Shown here: positions 6,595 through 15,932 of the stretch, piece after piece
Numbering within the stretch: the first letter of the stretch is position 1
How the letters are laid out: every line of letters begins with the position of its first letter
Assembly (NCBI GenBank): GCA_025357875.1
Contig: JANYLK010000032.1
Coordinates: 1-40,580, forward strand
DNA: 40,580 nucleotides
Direction of reading: 5' to 3'
From: Granulicella sp.
Lineage (GTDB): Bacteria > Acidobacteriota > Terriglobia > Terriglobales > Acidobacteriaceae
The notes under the pieces: generated by a model
Told to the model about the DNA's origin: nothing
What the model saw: the letters and a program-made list of their open reading frames with translations, nothing else
Database searches by the model: none
Made by a program: the position numbers and the translations under genes

Positions 6595-9500
6595 ATGCAT
6601 TGGAAGCCGAAGAGTTGGATATTGATTGGAGTATTGCTGGCCGCGTGCACGGCGACCGTGGTGGCGCAGGTCGCGACCACGCAGATTGCAGACACCATCT
6701 ATCACGCGAATGGAACGCCGGCTGCGGGAACCGCGCTGATTAGTTGGCCTGCATTCACCACCAGTAACGGCGATTCAATTCCCAGCGGAAGCACGGCGGC
6801 GGTCATCGCGTCCAGTGGAGCGTTGACCGTGCAGCTCATTCCGAATGCCGGTTCCACGCCGATCGGAAGCTACTACACGGTGGTCTATCACCTGGACGAT
6901 GGCAGCGTAAGCCACCAGTACTGGGTGGTGCCAGCGAGCTTGGCGGCAGTCAAGATTGCCTCGATCGAGAGTACGGTGCTGCCCACCTCCGTCGCCATGC
7001 AGACCGTGAGCAAGAGCTATGTGGACACCGCAATTGCAGCGGCTGTCACAGGACATCCGCTCGACTCGACGCCGTATGTGTTGAAGTCCGGCGACACGAT
7101 GGCTGGTCCGCTGATACTGCCTGCAGACCCCGTATCAGCGAGGCAGGCAGCAGATAAAAATTACGTCGATACGAGCGTTGCCACCGCAACTGGAGGGATT
7201 GGGCAGAAAGTTTCCATAGCGCCATTGACCACGCAAGTCGTTGCGCAACCAGCGGGAACGCAACTCGACGTGAATAATTTGAATGCTGTGGAGTATGCCA
7301 GTCAATATGTAACCGGAAGAGGCAACAATGGAATCTCGAATGCTGCGACCGGTCTGGACTGCGTGAACGGATGCGAGATTGTCGCCGAGCACGACTACAG
7401 CGGCGAACAATATTCCACGGCGGCGTTGAATAGCCAGACCCATGTGCGCGACACACGCGGCGGGCGACAGGTGGACAGCTACAAGAATCCGGTGGACGTT
7501 GTTCGGCACGGTCTATCTACCGCACAGACGATCGACGTTGTGTCGACGCAGAGCGAGGCGAGCCTGTTTCAACAAAACGGAAATGAAATTCCAGGCGCGA
7601 TGGGCTTGGTGATCTCGCAAGAGGGCCTGGCTGGCGGCTCCAATCTATTTCCCGAACAAATTCAGAGCCACGTTCCCTACTTCAAGATGGGATACAGCGC
7701 GTTGACCGTGAACGGAACGTACAACACGCAGGGCCAGCACGTCCTGGTTCCGGAGACCATCAACTGCTACGGTGTGGGCGATTGCCTGATGGGGTCGCGC
7801 TTTATGCTTGCATCGGGTGGCTTTCGCGACTCGGCGGACGAAGGCACGCATCCTTTCGATCTGCAGTCGCATGAGGATCCGAGAGTCTTCGCTGGCACAT
7901 GTACAACTGGCTGCACAGCGGGCTCGACCACGGTTGTGATCTCTCCAACGGCCTACCCTGGCACGCAGGGCGATGGCCGTTTTCTGATCGACACGAATGC
8001 GGCGAAGACCATCACCAGCACGAGCACGGGCGGCACACTCATCAGTGGAAACGCAACCGGCGCTCATGCCTCCGCGCAGTTCAGCGGGACGAATTTTCCA
8101 GTCAGCGTATTTCTTAGCCTCGGCCAGGTGATACCAACGCAAGCAGCCGACATGGCTCCTGGGACGGTCTTATTTGCCATCGCGAGCGCGGGCGTTCCCG
8201 CGGGTTACGCGACCAGTACCGCCGCCATCGGAAGTTCGAGCGGCCTTGCATGCGTTGTCGATCAGACGGTTGGCTACGCTCCGAACAACTATGAAATGGC
8301 GCCGTACACCGTCGTCGATGCGACCCACTTGCAGATGACCTTCAACAAGCCGCATCAAAGGATGGCCTCGCTCGCGTTTGGTGGACTCTGCGGCTACGGC
8401 CTCGAGCAGACCGTCGACACGGCCAACGGAATCCGCCAATTGTTTCCAGTGCTCGGCACGATCTCTGCGACCAGTCTCTACTATGCTGGCGGATCGACTG
8501 CGATTGTCGGCACGATGAATCAAACCTCGGGCTTTCTCAACGTGAGCGCAACGATTGCTTCGGCAACGCGCGCGGGAGGCTTGGTCACGGCGGTGGTTGC
8601 GGGCAATCTCGCCGCCAATATCGATGGATTGAGCGTCACCATCGCCGGAGTCGCCGACAGCACTTATAACGGCGTTTATGTTGTAACCACAACCGGAACA
8701 AATACCTTCATGTACGCTCAGAGCGGCGTAAACAGCACCAGCAGCGGTGGCACGGCGTCCATCCTCACCGGCGGATTCACGTTCTACCCGATGGCGGAGG
8801 TGCTGAGCGTGTTCGATGAGACTACGAAGAGCGTTGACGGACAGATGACGCTTGCGCCGAATGATGTAATGTGGGCGGCGAGCGATCCTGTTGAAGAGCC
8901 GCACTTCTACCAGGAGTATGTCACCGCGGATATGGAGGCGCTTGGGCAGACGGTGCCGCGGCCTTCGGTCACAATGCGGGCCGGGCTGCAATATCAGCAG
9001 AACAACGGGCCAGGCCTGGTTGGATGGTCGATTGAAAACGCTGCGCCCACGACGAACTATCTCGGCCATGGCGGCACGCACGCGGTCCCGGATGGCGCCT
9101 ATGAGGCCACCGGTGTCTGGCGGCGCACGATGAATCTGGTGGCCGGCGAGCAGGCGGCCTTCGCGATCCACTGCAACCTGCATGGATGCGGAAGCTGGAA
9201 CTCAGGCTACAACTTGTTCGAGTTGGACTCGAGCGTTGGCGCCGATGCGGTGGGCTACTCGCCCACGTCCAGTTCGCTGTCGATGACGATGCGCGGGACG
9301 CCGTACAGCTTCACTCCGCAGGCCTTCACGGCGGGCACAATCAACGTCGGCACATTGAATGCGGCCACAATCAACGGTGTCGCCCTCGGCGGGCCGCACC
9401 CAGCCGCGCTGACAGTGCAACACACGTTCCCGGGTGCCGGCACTTTCAATTACACGCATAATCTCGGCACCTCGTATCCGCTGATGACCTGCTACGTCAA

Positions 9501-9600
9501 CAGTGGCTCGCCTTCGTACACGGCCGGAAACGTCGACCCCAACAACATCGCCATCACGGTGACCGCAACGTCGGACATCACCTGCACATTCGGAAATTAG
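6595..9600 (+). CDS. Large fibre-like protein with an export signal peptide
   Basis: ATG 6595 (GAGGAGAGATCC upstream) gives 1001 residues. The N-terminus is a clear secretion signal: KPK, a hydrophobic core ILIGVLLAACTATVVA, and either a lipobox (L15-A-A-C18) or a signal peptidase I site after ~AQ25. The mature part has an immunoglobulin-like beta domain (~35-125). It then has a phage fibre motif, GDTMAGPLILPADPVSARQA followed by DKNYVDT (~165-195), found in tail-fibre repeats. Thereafter it is long, beta-rich and Gly/Thr-rich, with short repeats such as GTCTTGCTAGSTTV. It lies between tail-protein and tailspike genes, so a receptor-binding or fibre role is likely. A Sec or lipoprotein signal on such a protein is odd and suggests surface display or a host-derived fusion. 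Confidence 0.6.
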   Translation: MHWKPKSWILIGVLLAACTATVVAQVATTQIADTIYHANGTPAAGTALISWPAFTTSNGDSIPSGSTAAVIASSGALTVQLIPNAGSTPIGSYYTVVYHLDDGSVSHQYWVVPASLAAVKIASIESTVLPTSVAMQTVSKSYVDTAIAAAVTGHPLDSTPYVLKSGDTMAGPLILPADPVSARQAADKNYVDTSVATATGGIGQKVSIAPLTTQVVAQPAGTQLDVNNLNAVEYASQYVTGRGNNGISNAATGLDCVNGCEIVAEHDYSGEQYSTAALNSQTHVRDTRGGRQVDSYKNPVDVVRHGLSTAQTIDVVSTQSEASLFQQNGNEIPGAMGLVISQEGLAGGSNLFPEQIQSHVPYFKMGYSALTVNGTYNTQGQHVLVPETINCYGVGDCLMGSRFMLASGGFRDSADEGTHPFDLQSHEDPRVFAGTCTTGCTAGSTTVVISPTAYPGTQGDGRFLIDTNAAKTITSTSTGGTLISGNATGAHASAQFSGTNFPVSVFLSLGQVIPTQAADMAPGTVLFAIASAGVPAGYATSTAAIGSSSGLACVVDQTVGYAPNNYEMAPYTVVDATHLQMTFNKPHQRMASLAFGGLCGYGLEQTVDTANGIRQLFPVLGTISATSLYYAGGSTAIVGTMNQTSGFLNVSATIASATRAGGLVTAVVAGNLAANIDGLSVTIAGVADSTYNGVYVVTTTGTNTFMYAQSGVNSTSSGGTASILTGGFTFYPMAEVLSVFDETTKSVDGQMTLAPNDVMWAASDPVEEPHFYQEYVTADMEALGQTVPRPSVTMRAGLQYQQNNGPGLVGWSIENAAPTTNYLGHGGTHAVPDGAYEATGVWRRTMNLVAGEQAAFAIHCNLHGCGSWNSGYNLFELDSSVGADAVGYSPTSSSLSMTMRGTPYSFTPQAFTAGTINVGTLNAATINGVALGGPHPAALTVQHTFPGAGTFNYTHNLGTSYPLMTCYVNSGSPSYTAGNVDPNNIAITVTATSDITCTFGN

Positions 9601-9611
9601 AGAGGCCACCA

Positions 9612-12107
9612 ATGTCTGAGATTTTTGCTCCAGGTTCTATCGCAGGTCCACAGGGGACGATCGGCGCAGCGGGTTCGCAGGGGAGCGTTACAGCGCTTGC
9701 TTCGAGCGTTATGCCGGTGCCTGGCAACCTCTTCAACTTCGCCGCCGCGAAGGTAAACTTCGTTACCGCCAGCGATGGCAGCATCGTGGCACAGTCAGGC
9801 GCAGGTGGTGGACCGTCGTGGATCACCAACCTGATGTACTGCCCCGGTGCAACCCAACTCGTTCTCAATTACACGGCGGCGGATAGTGGCTTTGGCCCGG
9901 GAGCGTTCATCCAACTTTTCGATGCCAACGGTACATTCGTCTCCGTGCTTGGCTCCATGGGCAGCTGGAGCACCGCTCCCGGCACGGTGATTACCCTTCC
10001 TGGAACACAGGTTTACGCACGTATGACCCTACTGCAAGGTGTAGGGCCGGGAGTTCCTCCAAGTGGAGCGATGATCTGCGTCGGAACATCTATTCCGGCT
10101 TATGCTAGTTTCGGGCCGAATGTTTCCAGCGTGGAAGCCACGAATATCGCGGCGGCGGTATCCGCGCAAACGTCCGCAACAAATACATCGATTCAAAAGG
10201 CGGTCAATGCGCTCGCAACCGGCATAATTCCTACACCACTGAACCGACTTGACCCAAACAAATGTCAGATCGCACATGTAACCAATGCAGACGGCACGGT
10301 GTCCGCCAGCGCTATAGCGGGGAGTCCTATTGCCACGGGTATGATCTATTGTCCCGGCGCAACGCGGATGATATGCAATCAGCCCGTGTTCACCTCGACC
10401 AACGGGCAGTATCTGCAGCTTTTCGATAGCCAGGGAATATTCACCGGGACCGCGCCCGTCGTCAACGGTGCAAGCTATATAAACAACACGCTCGAAGTCG
10501 TCCCACTTCCGGGCACACAGACATACATTCGATTTACGATGTCAGCGGCTGCTTCTAGTAATCAAGGCCCCGCCCCGACTTTCACGATGGTCTGTGCGGG
10601 AGACGCGACCACTATTCCAGCGCTCACCCAATACACGAAGTTCGTTCCATTCTTCGGCTATCCAACGCCGACGCGTGGATCAATCAGGAGAGCATCGGAG
10701 CTAGGCTGCGCGCTCGATTGTGTTCTCAGCACCGGACTTAATAGTTTTGGAACGGCGCCGACCGACGATACCGCGTTGCTGAATGCGTTTCTTGCCACTG
10801 CATCTGCGACCAATCCCATCAAGCTGATTATTGACGGTGTAGCATCCATCACTGGACTTGTCGTAGCTGCGGCGGGCTACACCACTATCGAAGGCGTTGG
10901 CTGGCAGAGTGGCATCTATCTTGCCAGCGGCTCGAATGTAAGCTCCATCACGCTTGGCTCGGTGGGAGCTTATAACCTTGCCGCACCTGCGCGAATCGCG
11001 ACCGATATCACTCTGCGCGACTTTACCATCAACGGAAATGGTGCGGGTCAAACTGCTGACGGCTATGGGGCGATGCTTTCGAGTTGCACCAACAGCCTGA
11101 TCGATCACGTTCAATTCCTGCAAGCGTTTTACTTCGCCATGACGTTCTCAAATGCGTCGGGGATTGTGGTGCGCGGATGCACGTTTACGTCAGGCGGGAC
11201 GATGCATGACGGCGTGCATCTCAACGGGCCGGTTGAAGATGTACTGATCTCCGATTGCGTGTTCGCCACGGGCGACGATGCGGTTGCGATCAACTGTCCT
11301 GAAGGATACGGCGGCGACATCAGCCGGGTCGTGGTCACAAATTGCGTCTTCAATAACGCGCTCACTGTCGCCAGGATTTACACCTCGCTGGGTGTCACCG
11401 CGATGTCCACCAACAACATCCATAAGGCACGGCAGATCGCCTTCTCGAATTGCGTCGGAAGCACTCGGGTCTGTGCCTTCTCACTCGGCATCAACGGGCC
11501 GGGAACTCAATCGACGGCCGATGCAAACCAGATCGAAGACTTGCTGATTGAGAATTGTGACATTACCTCTAACGTCAACGGGGAATCGCTTGGTTGGATT
11601 CTGGTGTCGGATTCGGTAGGGCTGTTGCTGGTGCGTGGATGCGTCATGCGCTCCCCAACAATTGCAACGCCATTCGTGATGTTTAACGGCGTCTCGCAGG
11701 TAGGCCATCTGGTGTTGTCGGATGTGACTATCCTGCGAAACTCGACTGGTAATTCGACTCCTGCGCTATTCGATAACACCAATGCGATCTCGGTTGGCAA
11801 ACTGACGATCAACGGCGCTCGCGTAACCGATGAAGCAGGCACAAGCTATGCAGCCATCGCTGAGGCGCTTGTGTTCGGATCGCCGGTAGCAGAGTTGGTG
11901 ATCGAGTCGCTGGACATGGATCACTTCACAGCGCTGGCAGCTTCCTTTGCCAACGTCAGTGTGGCGCGAGGCGCCGGACTGCTTGGCACCGGAGCGCAGA
12001 TTGCGGACGCGACGATGGGCAATAACGCGCTCTACCTATCGTTCAACGCCAGTGGCACACCTTCAATCAAGGTCGCCGGCGTCGCAAAACGTCTCGCGAT
12101 TGCATAG
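9612..12107 (+). CDS. Tailspike-like beta-helix protein, putative polysaccharide depolymerase
   Basis: This 831-residue protein begins with a collagen-like stretch (GPQGTIGAAGSQG). Two related beta-sandwich-like domains follow, at ~75-165 (MYCPGATQLV...LFDANGTFV) and ~244-335 (IYCPGATRMI...LFDSQGIFT). After a linker (RASELGCALDC, DDTALLNAFLATA) comes a right-handed parallel beta-helix of pectate-lyase/GH28 type. It carries DGVHLNG (~535), TGDDAVAIN (~553-561) and VARIYTS (~586). These resemble the NTD, G-DD and RIK motifs of polygalacturonases, so an active sugar-cleaving site is plausible. No signal peptide is present. It follows the fibre-like gene by 11 bases and would bind or degrade host surface polysaccharide. 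Confidence 0.7.
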   Translation: MSEIFAPGSIAGPQGTIGAAGSQGSVTALASSVMPVPGNLFNFAAAKVNFVTASDGSIVAQSGAGGGPSWITNLMYCPGATQLVLNYTAADSGFGPGAFIQLFDANGTFVSVLGSMGSWSTAPGTVITLPGTQVYARMTLLQGVGPGVPPSGAMICVGTSIPAYASFGPNVSSVEATNIAAAVSAQTSATNTSIQKAVNALATGIIPTPLNRLDPNKCQIAHVTNADGTVSASAIAGSPIATGMIYCPGATRMICNQPVFTSTNGQYLQLFDSQGIFTGTAPVVNGASYINNTLEVVPLPGTQTYIRFTMSAAASSNQGPAPTFTMVCAGDATTIPALTQYTKFVPFFGYPTPTRGSIRRASELGCALDCVLSTGLNSFGTAPTDDTALLNAFLATASATNPIKLIIDGVASITGLVVAAAGYTTIEGVGWQSGIYLASGSNVSSITLGSVGAYNLAAPARIATDITLRDFTINGNGAGQTADGYGAMLSSCTNSLIDHVQFLQAFYFAMTFSNASGIVVRGCTFTSGGTMHDGVHLNGPVEDVLISDCVFATGDDAVAINCPEGYGGDISRVVVTNCVFNNALTVARIYTSLGVTAMSTNNIHKARQIAFSNCVGSTRVCAFSLGINGPGTQSTADANQIEDLLIENCDITSNVNGESLGWILVSDSVGLLLVRGCVMRSPTIATPFVMFNGVSQVGHLVLSDVTILRNSTGNSTPALFDNTNAISVGKLTINGARVTDEAGTSYAAIAEALVFGSPVAELVIESLDMDHFTALAASFANVSVARGAGLLGTGAQIADATMGNNALYLSFNASGTPSIKVAGVAKRLAIA

Positions 12108-12238
12108 CCAACGAATGGGCGATGGCTTCGCGTGGGGCGAGGCCGGCGGCAATGGGCGACGGTAGAGAACGCAATGCCAGGTCAGAATGACAGCGCGTAG
12201 GGAAGGACAACCAAGAGGGCAACGAGGGTGGCGTTGAG

Positions 12239-13759
12239 ATGAGTAAGGATGGGTACGAGCTTGAGGAACTGCTTGGTTTTGGAAGGATCTTCGACGGGAC
12301 AAGTGACGAGACGAATGGGGAGATTGTCTCCGGTTGGTTGACGCACGAGCTGCTTAGAATCAGGGACCGCGGGGGCAAAGAAAGCCCCCTGATTGCGAAT
12401 CCAGTGCAGGTGGAATTTGCACGGCGAAGACAGCGGCAGAACATTGTCGTCAAGGCGCGGCAGATGGGGCTGACGACGTGGATTGCGGGACGCTTCTTTT
12501 TGCGGACCATCACAGCGCGCGGCGTACTGACGGTGCAGGTTGCCCACACGCGCGAAGCCGCACAGAGCATCTTTCGCATGGTGCAGCGATTCTGGGAATG
12601 TCTTCCAGAACCGATGCGCAAGGGATGTTTGAAGCGCAGCCGAGCCAACGTAGGGCAGATGGTCTTCCCCGAACTGGATAGCGAATTCCGCGTTCTGACC
12701 GCATCGGACGAGAACGCAGGGCGTGGACTCACTGTGCAGAATATGCACCTCAGTGAAGTTTCCCGCTGGCCCGGCGATGCTGCGGCGACGTTGGCGGGAA
12801 TGCGCGCCGCATTGATTCCGGGCGGGGAATTAGTGCTGGAGAGTACGCCCAACGGCGCGTATGGCTGCTTCTACGAGGAGTGGCTGCAGGCAGAGGAGAA
12901 CGGAGTGGCGAAGCATTTCTTCCCGTGGTGGATGGAGCCAGCATATGTATCGGCTGAGGTTACAGATCTGCGCGAGGACGAATTGGAGTTGATGGAGGAG
13001 CATGGCTTGAGCTATGCGCAGCTCGGATTTCGACGCGAGTTGCTGCAAAATTATCGCGGTCTTTGCGTGCAGGAGTTTGCCGAGGACGCCGAGCTTTGCT
13101 TCCGGTCCACAGGCGAGTGCTGCTTCGATATGGATGCGCTGGAGGCTCGCCTGAAGGCGGTCGAGGAGACGAAAGGTACAAGGCATGGCGGCAGGCTGCA
13201 CATCTTTCTTCCTGCGCAACCGGACAGGAAGTACATCGTCGCGCTGGATCCGGCGGGCGGCGGTTCGGATGGGGATTACGCGGCAGTACAAGTAATCGAC
13301 ATGGAGAGCGGCGTGCAGTGTGCGGAGTTGCAGCAGCGTCTGCGGCCCAGCGAACTGACACGTGCTGCGGTCGCGCTGGCACGTGAATACAGTACTCCCG
13401 GACAGCCCGCGCTGCTGGTGGTCGAGCGCAACAATCATGGCCACGGAGTGCTGGCACATCTCGAGAAAGGGGAGCCTTACGACAACATCTACGGCAGCAA
13501 CGGCGTGCCCGGATGGTTGACCACAAGCTCGTCGAAGCCTGTGATCGTCAACGATCTGGATGCGCTGCTGGGCGCTGAGCCTGAGCTGTTTCGCAGCAAG
13601 CGCTTGCTGGAGGAGTGCCGCACCTTCGTCACCCACGCGAATGGCAGGTCCGGCGCGGCAAACGGTGCGCATGACGACTGCGTGATGGCATTCGCAATCG
13701 CCCAGGCGGTCCGCAAGGAGCTGCTGCAACGAGGCAAGCGAGGTATGAGGGCCGCGTAA
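12239..13759 (+). CDS. Phage terminase large subunit
   Basis: This 506-residue motor would package DNA through the portal. The ATPase half has an atypical Walker A (KARQMGLTT, 72-80), Walker B with catalytic Glu173 (HLSEVSRW) and a coupling motif ESTPNG (201-206). The RNase H-like nuclease half shows D337 (ALDPAGGGSDGDY), E396 (VVERNNHG) and D479/D480 (AHDDCVMAFAIA). All key residues appear present, so the enzyme looks intact. It is placed after the fibre genes and before portal, not before the capsid as in most HK97-like clusters. No small terminase gene is recognisable next to it. The upstream 130-base gap contains a fragment GGTCAGAATGACAGC resembling the GTCGTCATTCTG repeat in reverse. 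Confidence 0.85.
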   Translation: MSKDGYELEELLGFGRIFDGTSDETNGEIVSGWLTHELLRIRDRGGKESPLIANPVQVEFARRRQRQNIVVKARQMGLTTWIAGRFFLRTITARGVLTVQVAHTREAAQSIFRMVQRFWECLPEPMRKGCLKRSRANVGQMVFPELDSEFRVLTASDENAGRGLTVQNMHLSEVSRWPGDAAATLAGMRAALIPGGELVLESTPNGAYGCFYEEWLQAEENGVAKHFFPWWMEPAYVSAEVTDLREDELELMEEHGLSYAQLGFRRELLQNYRGLCVQEFAEDAELCFRSTGECCFDMDALEARLKAVEETKGTRHGGRLHIFLPAQPDRKYIVALDPAGGGSDGDYAAVQVIDMESGVQCAELQQRLRPSELTRAAVALAREYSTPGQPALLVVERNNHGHGVLAHLEKGEPYDNIYGSNGVPGWLTTSSSKPVIVNDLDALLGAEPELFRSKRLLEECRTFVTHANGRSGAANGAHDDCVMAFAIAQAVRKELLQRGKRGMRAA

Positions 13760-13855
13760 TCTTTAGATAAGGTGACCGCGGATCATGACGGATTAGGAAC
13801 TAAGTTTCTCCTGTGCTTCGATCTGCGTTTGTCCGTGTGAATCCGTGGTCGTGCT

Positions 13856-14752
13856 GTGTGCAGTATGCTTTGGAGCGAGGAAGATTCGTTGGCGGTGCTC
13901 GCGGTACAGGCGATTCGGCGGATGCGGGGCGGTGCGCAGAGCCAGTTGATGCTGGGCGCGGACGGCAGGCTGTGGGTGGTGAAGTTCCAGAATAATCCGC
14001 AGCATCTGCGCGTGCTGGCAAACGAGATGATCGCAACGCGCCTGGCGCAGGCCGCGGGACTTACGGTGCCTGCAACCGATGTCGTGGAAGTGACGGAGTG
14101 GCTCATCGCGAATACGCCAGGCATGCATGTAGAACTGGCGCGTGGCCCGGCGCAAAGGTACACCGCGGGATTGCAGTTCGGCAGTCAGTTTATCGGTGGC
14201 CTGATGCCCGGGCAGGTGGTGGACTATCTGCCCGAGCAGCAATTGGACGAGGTGCGCAATGTGGCCGAGTTTGCCGGGATGCTGGCGCTCGACAAGTGGA
14301 CGGGCAACTGTGACGGGCGCCAGGCGGTCTTCGATCGCAGGCCTCGCGAGCGCAAGTATCGGGCCACGTTTATCGACCAGGGATTCTGTTTCAACGCGGG
14401 TGAGTGGACGTTTCCGGATAGCCCGCTGCGCGGTGTCTACGCACGTAATCGCGTGTATGCAGGAGTCACTGGATGGAGCAGCTTTGAGCCGTGGCTCAGC
14501 CGCATCGAGACCATGGAGCCAGAGACGTTGTGGGATGTCGCGGACATGGTTCCGCCAGAATGGTACGGCGGTGACATGACGCAGATCGAGCGCCTGCTGG
14601 AGCAAATGCTGCGCCGGCGCGGACGTGTGCGCGAGTTGATCGCGTCGTTTCGGGATTCGAATCGGGAGCCGTTCCCGATGTGGGAGACGAAGATTAGTGT
14701 TGCCGTGCCGCGGCAGTTTGTAGAAGCGGCGGCTGGGAAGTTTGTGAATTAG
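13856..14752 (+). CDS. HipA-like kinase family protein
   Basis: This 298-residue protein resembles the compact HipA-like kinase family (only the kinase-like core, no HipB partner). Visible marks are the RRMRGGAQSQL loop (21-31), VVKFQNN with candidate ATP-binding Lys43, ANE (Glu57), LDKWTGNCDGRQ with catalytic-type Asp146 and Asn151, and FIDQGFCFN with metal-type Asp174. The start is GTG 13856; ATG 13865 is equally possible and neither has a good ribosome site. It sits between terminase and portal and is followed by a DUF3037 gene, a pairing familiar from bacterial chromosomes outside phages. Function is unknown; it may be a moron or toxin-like kinase carried by the cluster. Confidence 0.75.
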   Translation: MCSMLWSEEDSLAVLAVQAIRRMRGGAQSQLMLGADGRLWVVKFQNNPQHLRVLANEMIATRLAQAAGLTVPATDVVEVTEWLIANTPGMHVELARGPAQRYTAGLQFGSQFIGGLMPGQVVDYLPEQQLDEVRNVAEFAGMLALDKWTGNCDGRQAVFDRRPRERKYRATFIDQGFCFNAGEWTFPDSPLRGVYARNRVYAGVTGWSSFEPWLSRIETMEPETLWDVADMVPPEWYGGDMTQIERLLEQMLRRRGRVRELIASFRDSNREPFPMWETKISVAVPRQFVEAAAGKFVN

Positions 14753-14805
14753 AGTTCGAGGAAGTGCAAAGGACTAGTGGCGCAATAATTCAAAGGAGAT
14801 TGCCG

Positions 14806-14913
14806 ATGATGAAATGGATGGCAGATAAATTGCTGCTCAGTTGTCAGGAACTTTGCCTCAGCTCGTACTTAGTGATGACTAACTGGGACTCGAACTTCGT
14901 ACCTCGAACCTAG
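14806..14913 (+). CDS. Possible 35-residue small protein
   Basis: A short frame starting MMKWMADKLLL lies between the kinase and DUF3037 genes. Its ATG follows a textbook ribosome site, AAAGGAG with 7-nt spacing. Composition is not obviously coding in its second half, and it may be chance or a leader peptide for the downstream gene. Confidence 0.25.
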   Translation: MMKWMADKLLLSCQELCLSSYLVMTNWDSNFVPRT

Positions 14914-14937
14914 TACCTCCTACGAAAGGAGTCCGAA

Positions 14938-15780
14938 GTGCCACATCGTCTTCCCTGCGAGTTCTTTCTGATCCGTTATGTACCGGACCCGGTCAAGGGC
15001 GAGTTCACGAACATCGGCGTGCTGCTGCGCGAGGCTGGACGGCCGGATGCGGCGCACTTGCGATTCACGCGCGACTGGAGCCGCGTCCGCTGCATGGACG
15101 CCGATGCGGACATCAGCATGCTGGAGGCACTGGAGGGTGAGATTGCGACACGGATGCGACTGGGCACGGCGGACACCAAGCCCGTGCTCGCGATGATTGA
15201 GGACACATTTTCAAACTCGGTACAGATGACTGAACCGCGAGCGTGTCTCGCAGAAAACGTCGTCGCTGAATTGGAGCTTTTGATGAAGATGTATGTCGAG
15301 CCGCTGAAGGTGAAACAGGACCGCCGGCGCACTGGGCGGGCTGCTATTGCCGTCGCCATGCGGACGCAATTCGAGCGCGCGGGCGTGTGGGCGTTGATGC
15401 GCAAACGCATTGCCGCATCACTGTACACGCGACCTGGCGATCCTATGAAGATCGACTGCGGATACCGCCCCAACGGAGTCATCAAGATGTTCCACGCAGT
15501 GTCGCTGGAAGGTGATGTCGAGGCTGCCAAGGTACTAGCGTGGTCCGCGCCGCGATTGTATGAAGGCGTCCAGCGCGTGGAGGGCGCGACGCTGGAGCTG
15601 ACCGCGGTGGTTGAGTCGTTGCGATCCGTGTCCGATGAAGGCAAGGAGGATCTGCAGGACGAGAGCACGGAACGATATCGCTTCGGCGTGGAGACGATGG
15701 AGACCCAGCAGATCCGCGTGATTACGATGAACGATCTCGCCCGCGCGGCGGAAACCGCACGCATCGATTTACGAATGTAA
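14938..15780 (+). CDS. DUF3037 family protein
   Basis: This 280-residue protein starts at GTG 14938 with AAAGGAGTCCGAA directly upstream. The opening EFFLIRYVPDPVKGEFTNIGVLL, with RFTRDWSRVRCMD, is the DUF3037 hallmark. The rest is helical and charged, with no membrane segment or catalytic motif I recognise. DUF3037 genes are often next to HipA-like kinase genes, as here, which suggests the two act together. Their biochemical role is not established, so I assign none. It separates terminase and kinase from the portal gene. Confidence 0.75.
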   Translation: MPHRLPCEFFLIRYVPDPVKGEFTNIGVLLREAGRPDAAHLRFTRDWSRVRCMDADADISMLEALEGEIATRMRLGTADTKPVLAMIEDTFSNSVQMTEPRACLAENVVAELELLMKMYVEPLKVKQDRRRTGRAAIAVAMRTQFERAGVWALMRKRIAASLYTRPGDPMKIDCGYRPNGVIKMFHAVSLEGDVEAAKVLAWSAPRLYEGVQRVEGATLELTAVVESLRSVSDEGKEDLQDESTERYRFGVETMETQQIRVITMNDLARAAETARIDLRM

Positions 15781-15932
15781 GCGCAAAACGTTGTCCGATG
15801 TCCGTTGTACGAAAGGCTGCAAGGCACAACGGGGCTGCACAACGAAGAACGAGCAACGTATCTACCACCGGAAGGCACAGCGAATTGGCTGTGCCATTTT
15901 TTCTGCAGTCAACCTTTGAAAGGGGTGAGGAC

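Noticed and set aside
8170..9183. Minus-strand frame opposite the fibre-like gene (337 codons)
   Set aside because: Arg/His-rich shadow of the coding strand with no recognisable domain.
13063..13386. Extra small gene inside the terminase
   Set aside because: Frame within the nuclease domain of terminase, no ribosome site, Arg-rich shadow composition.
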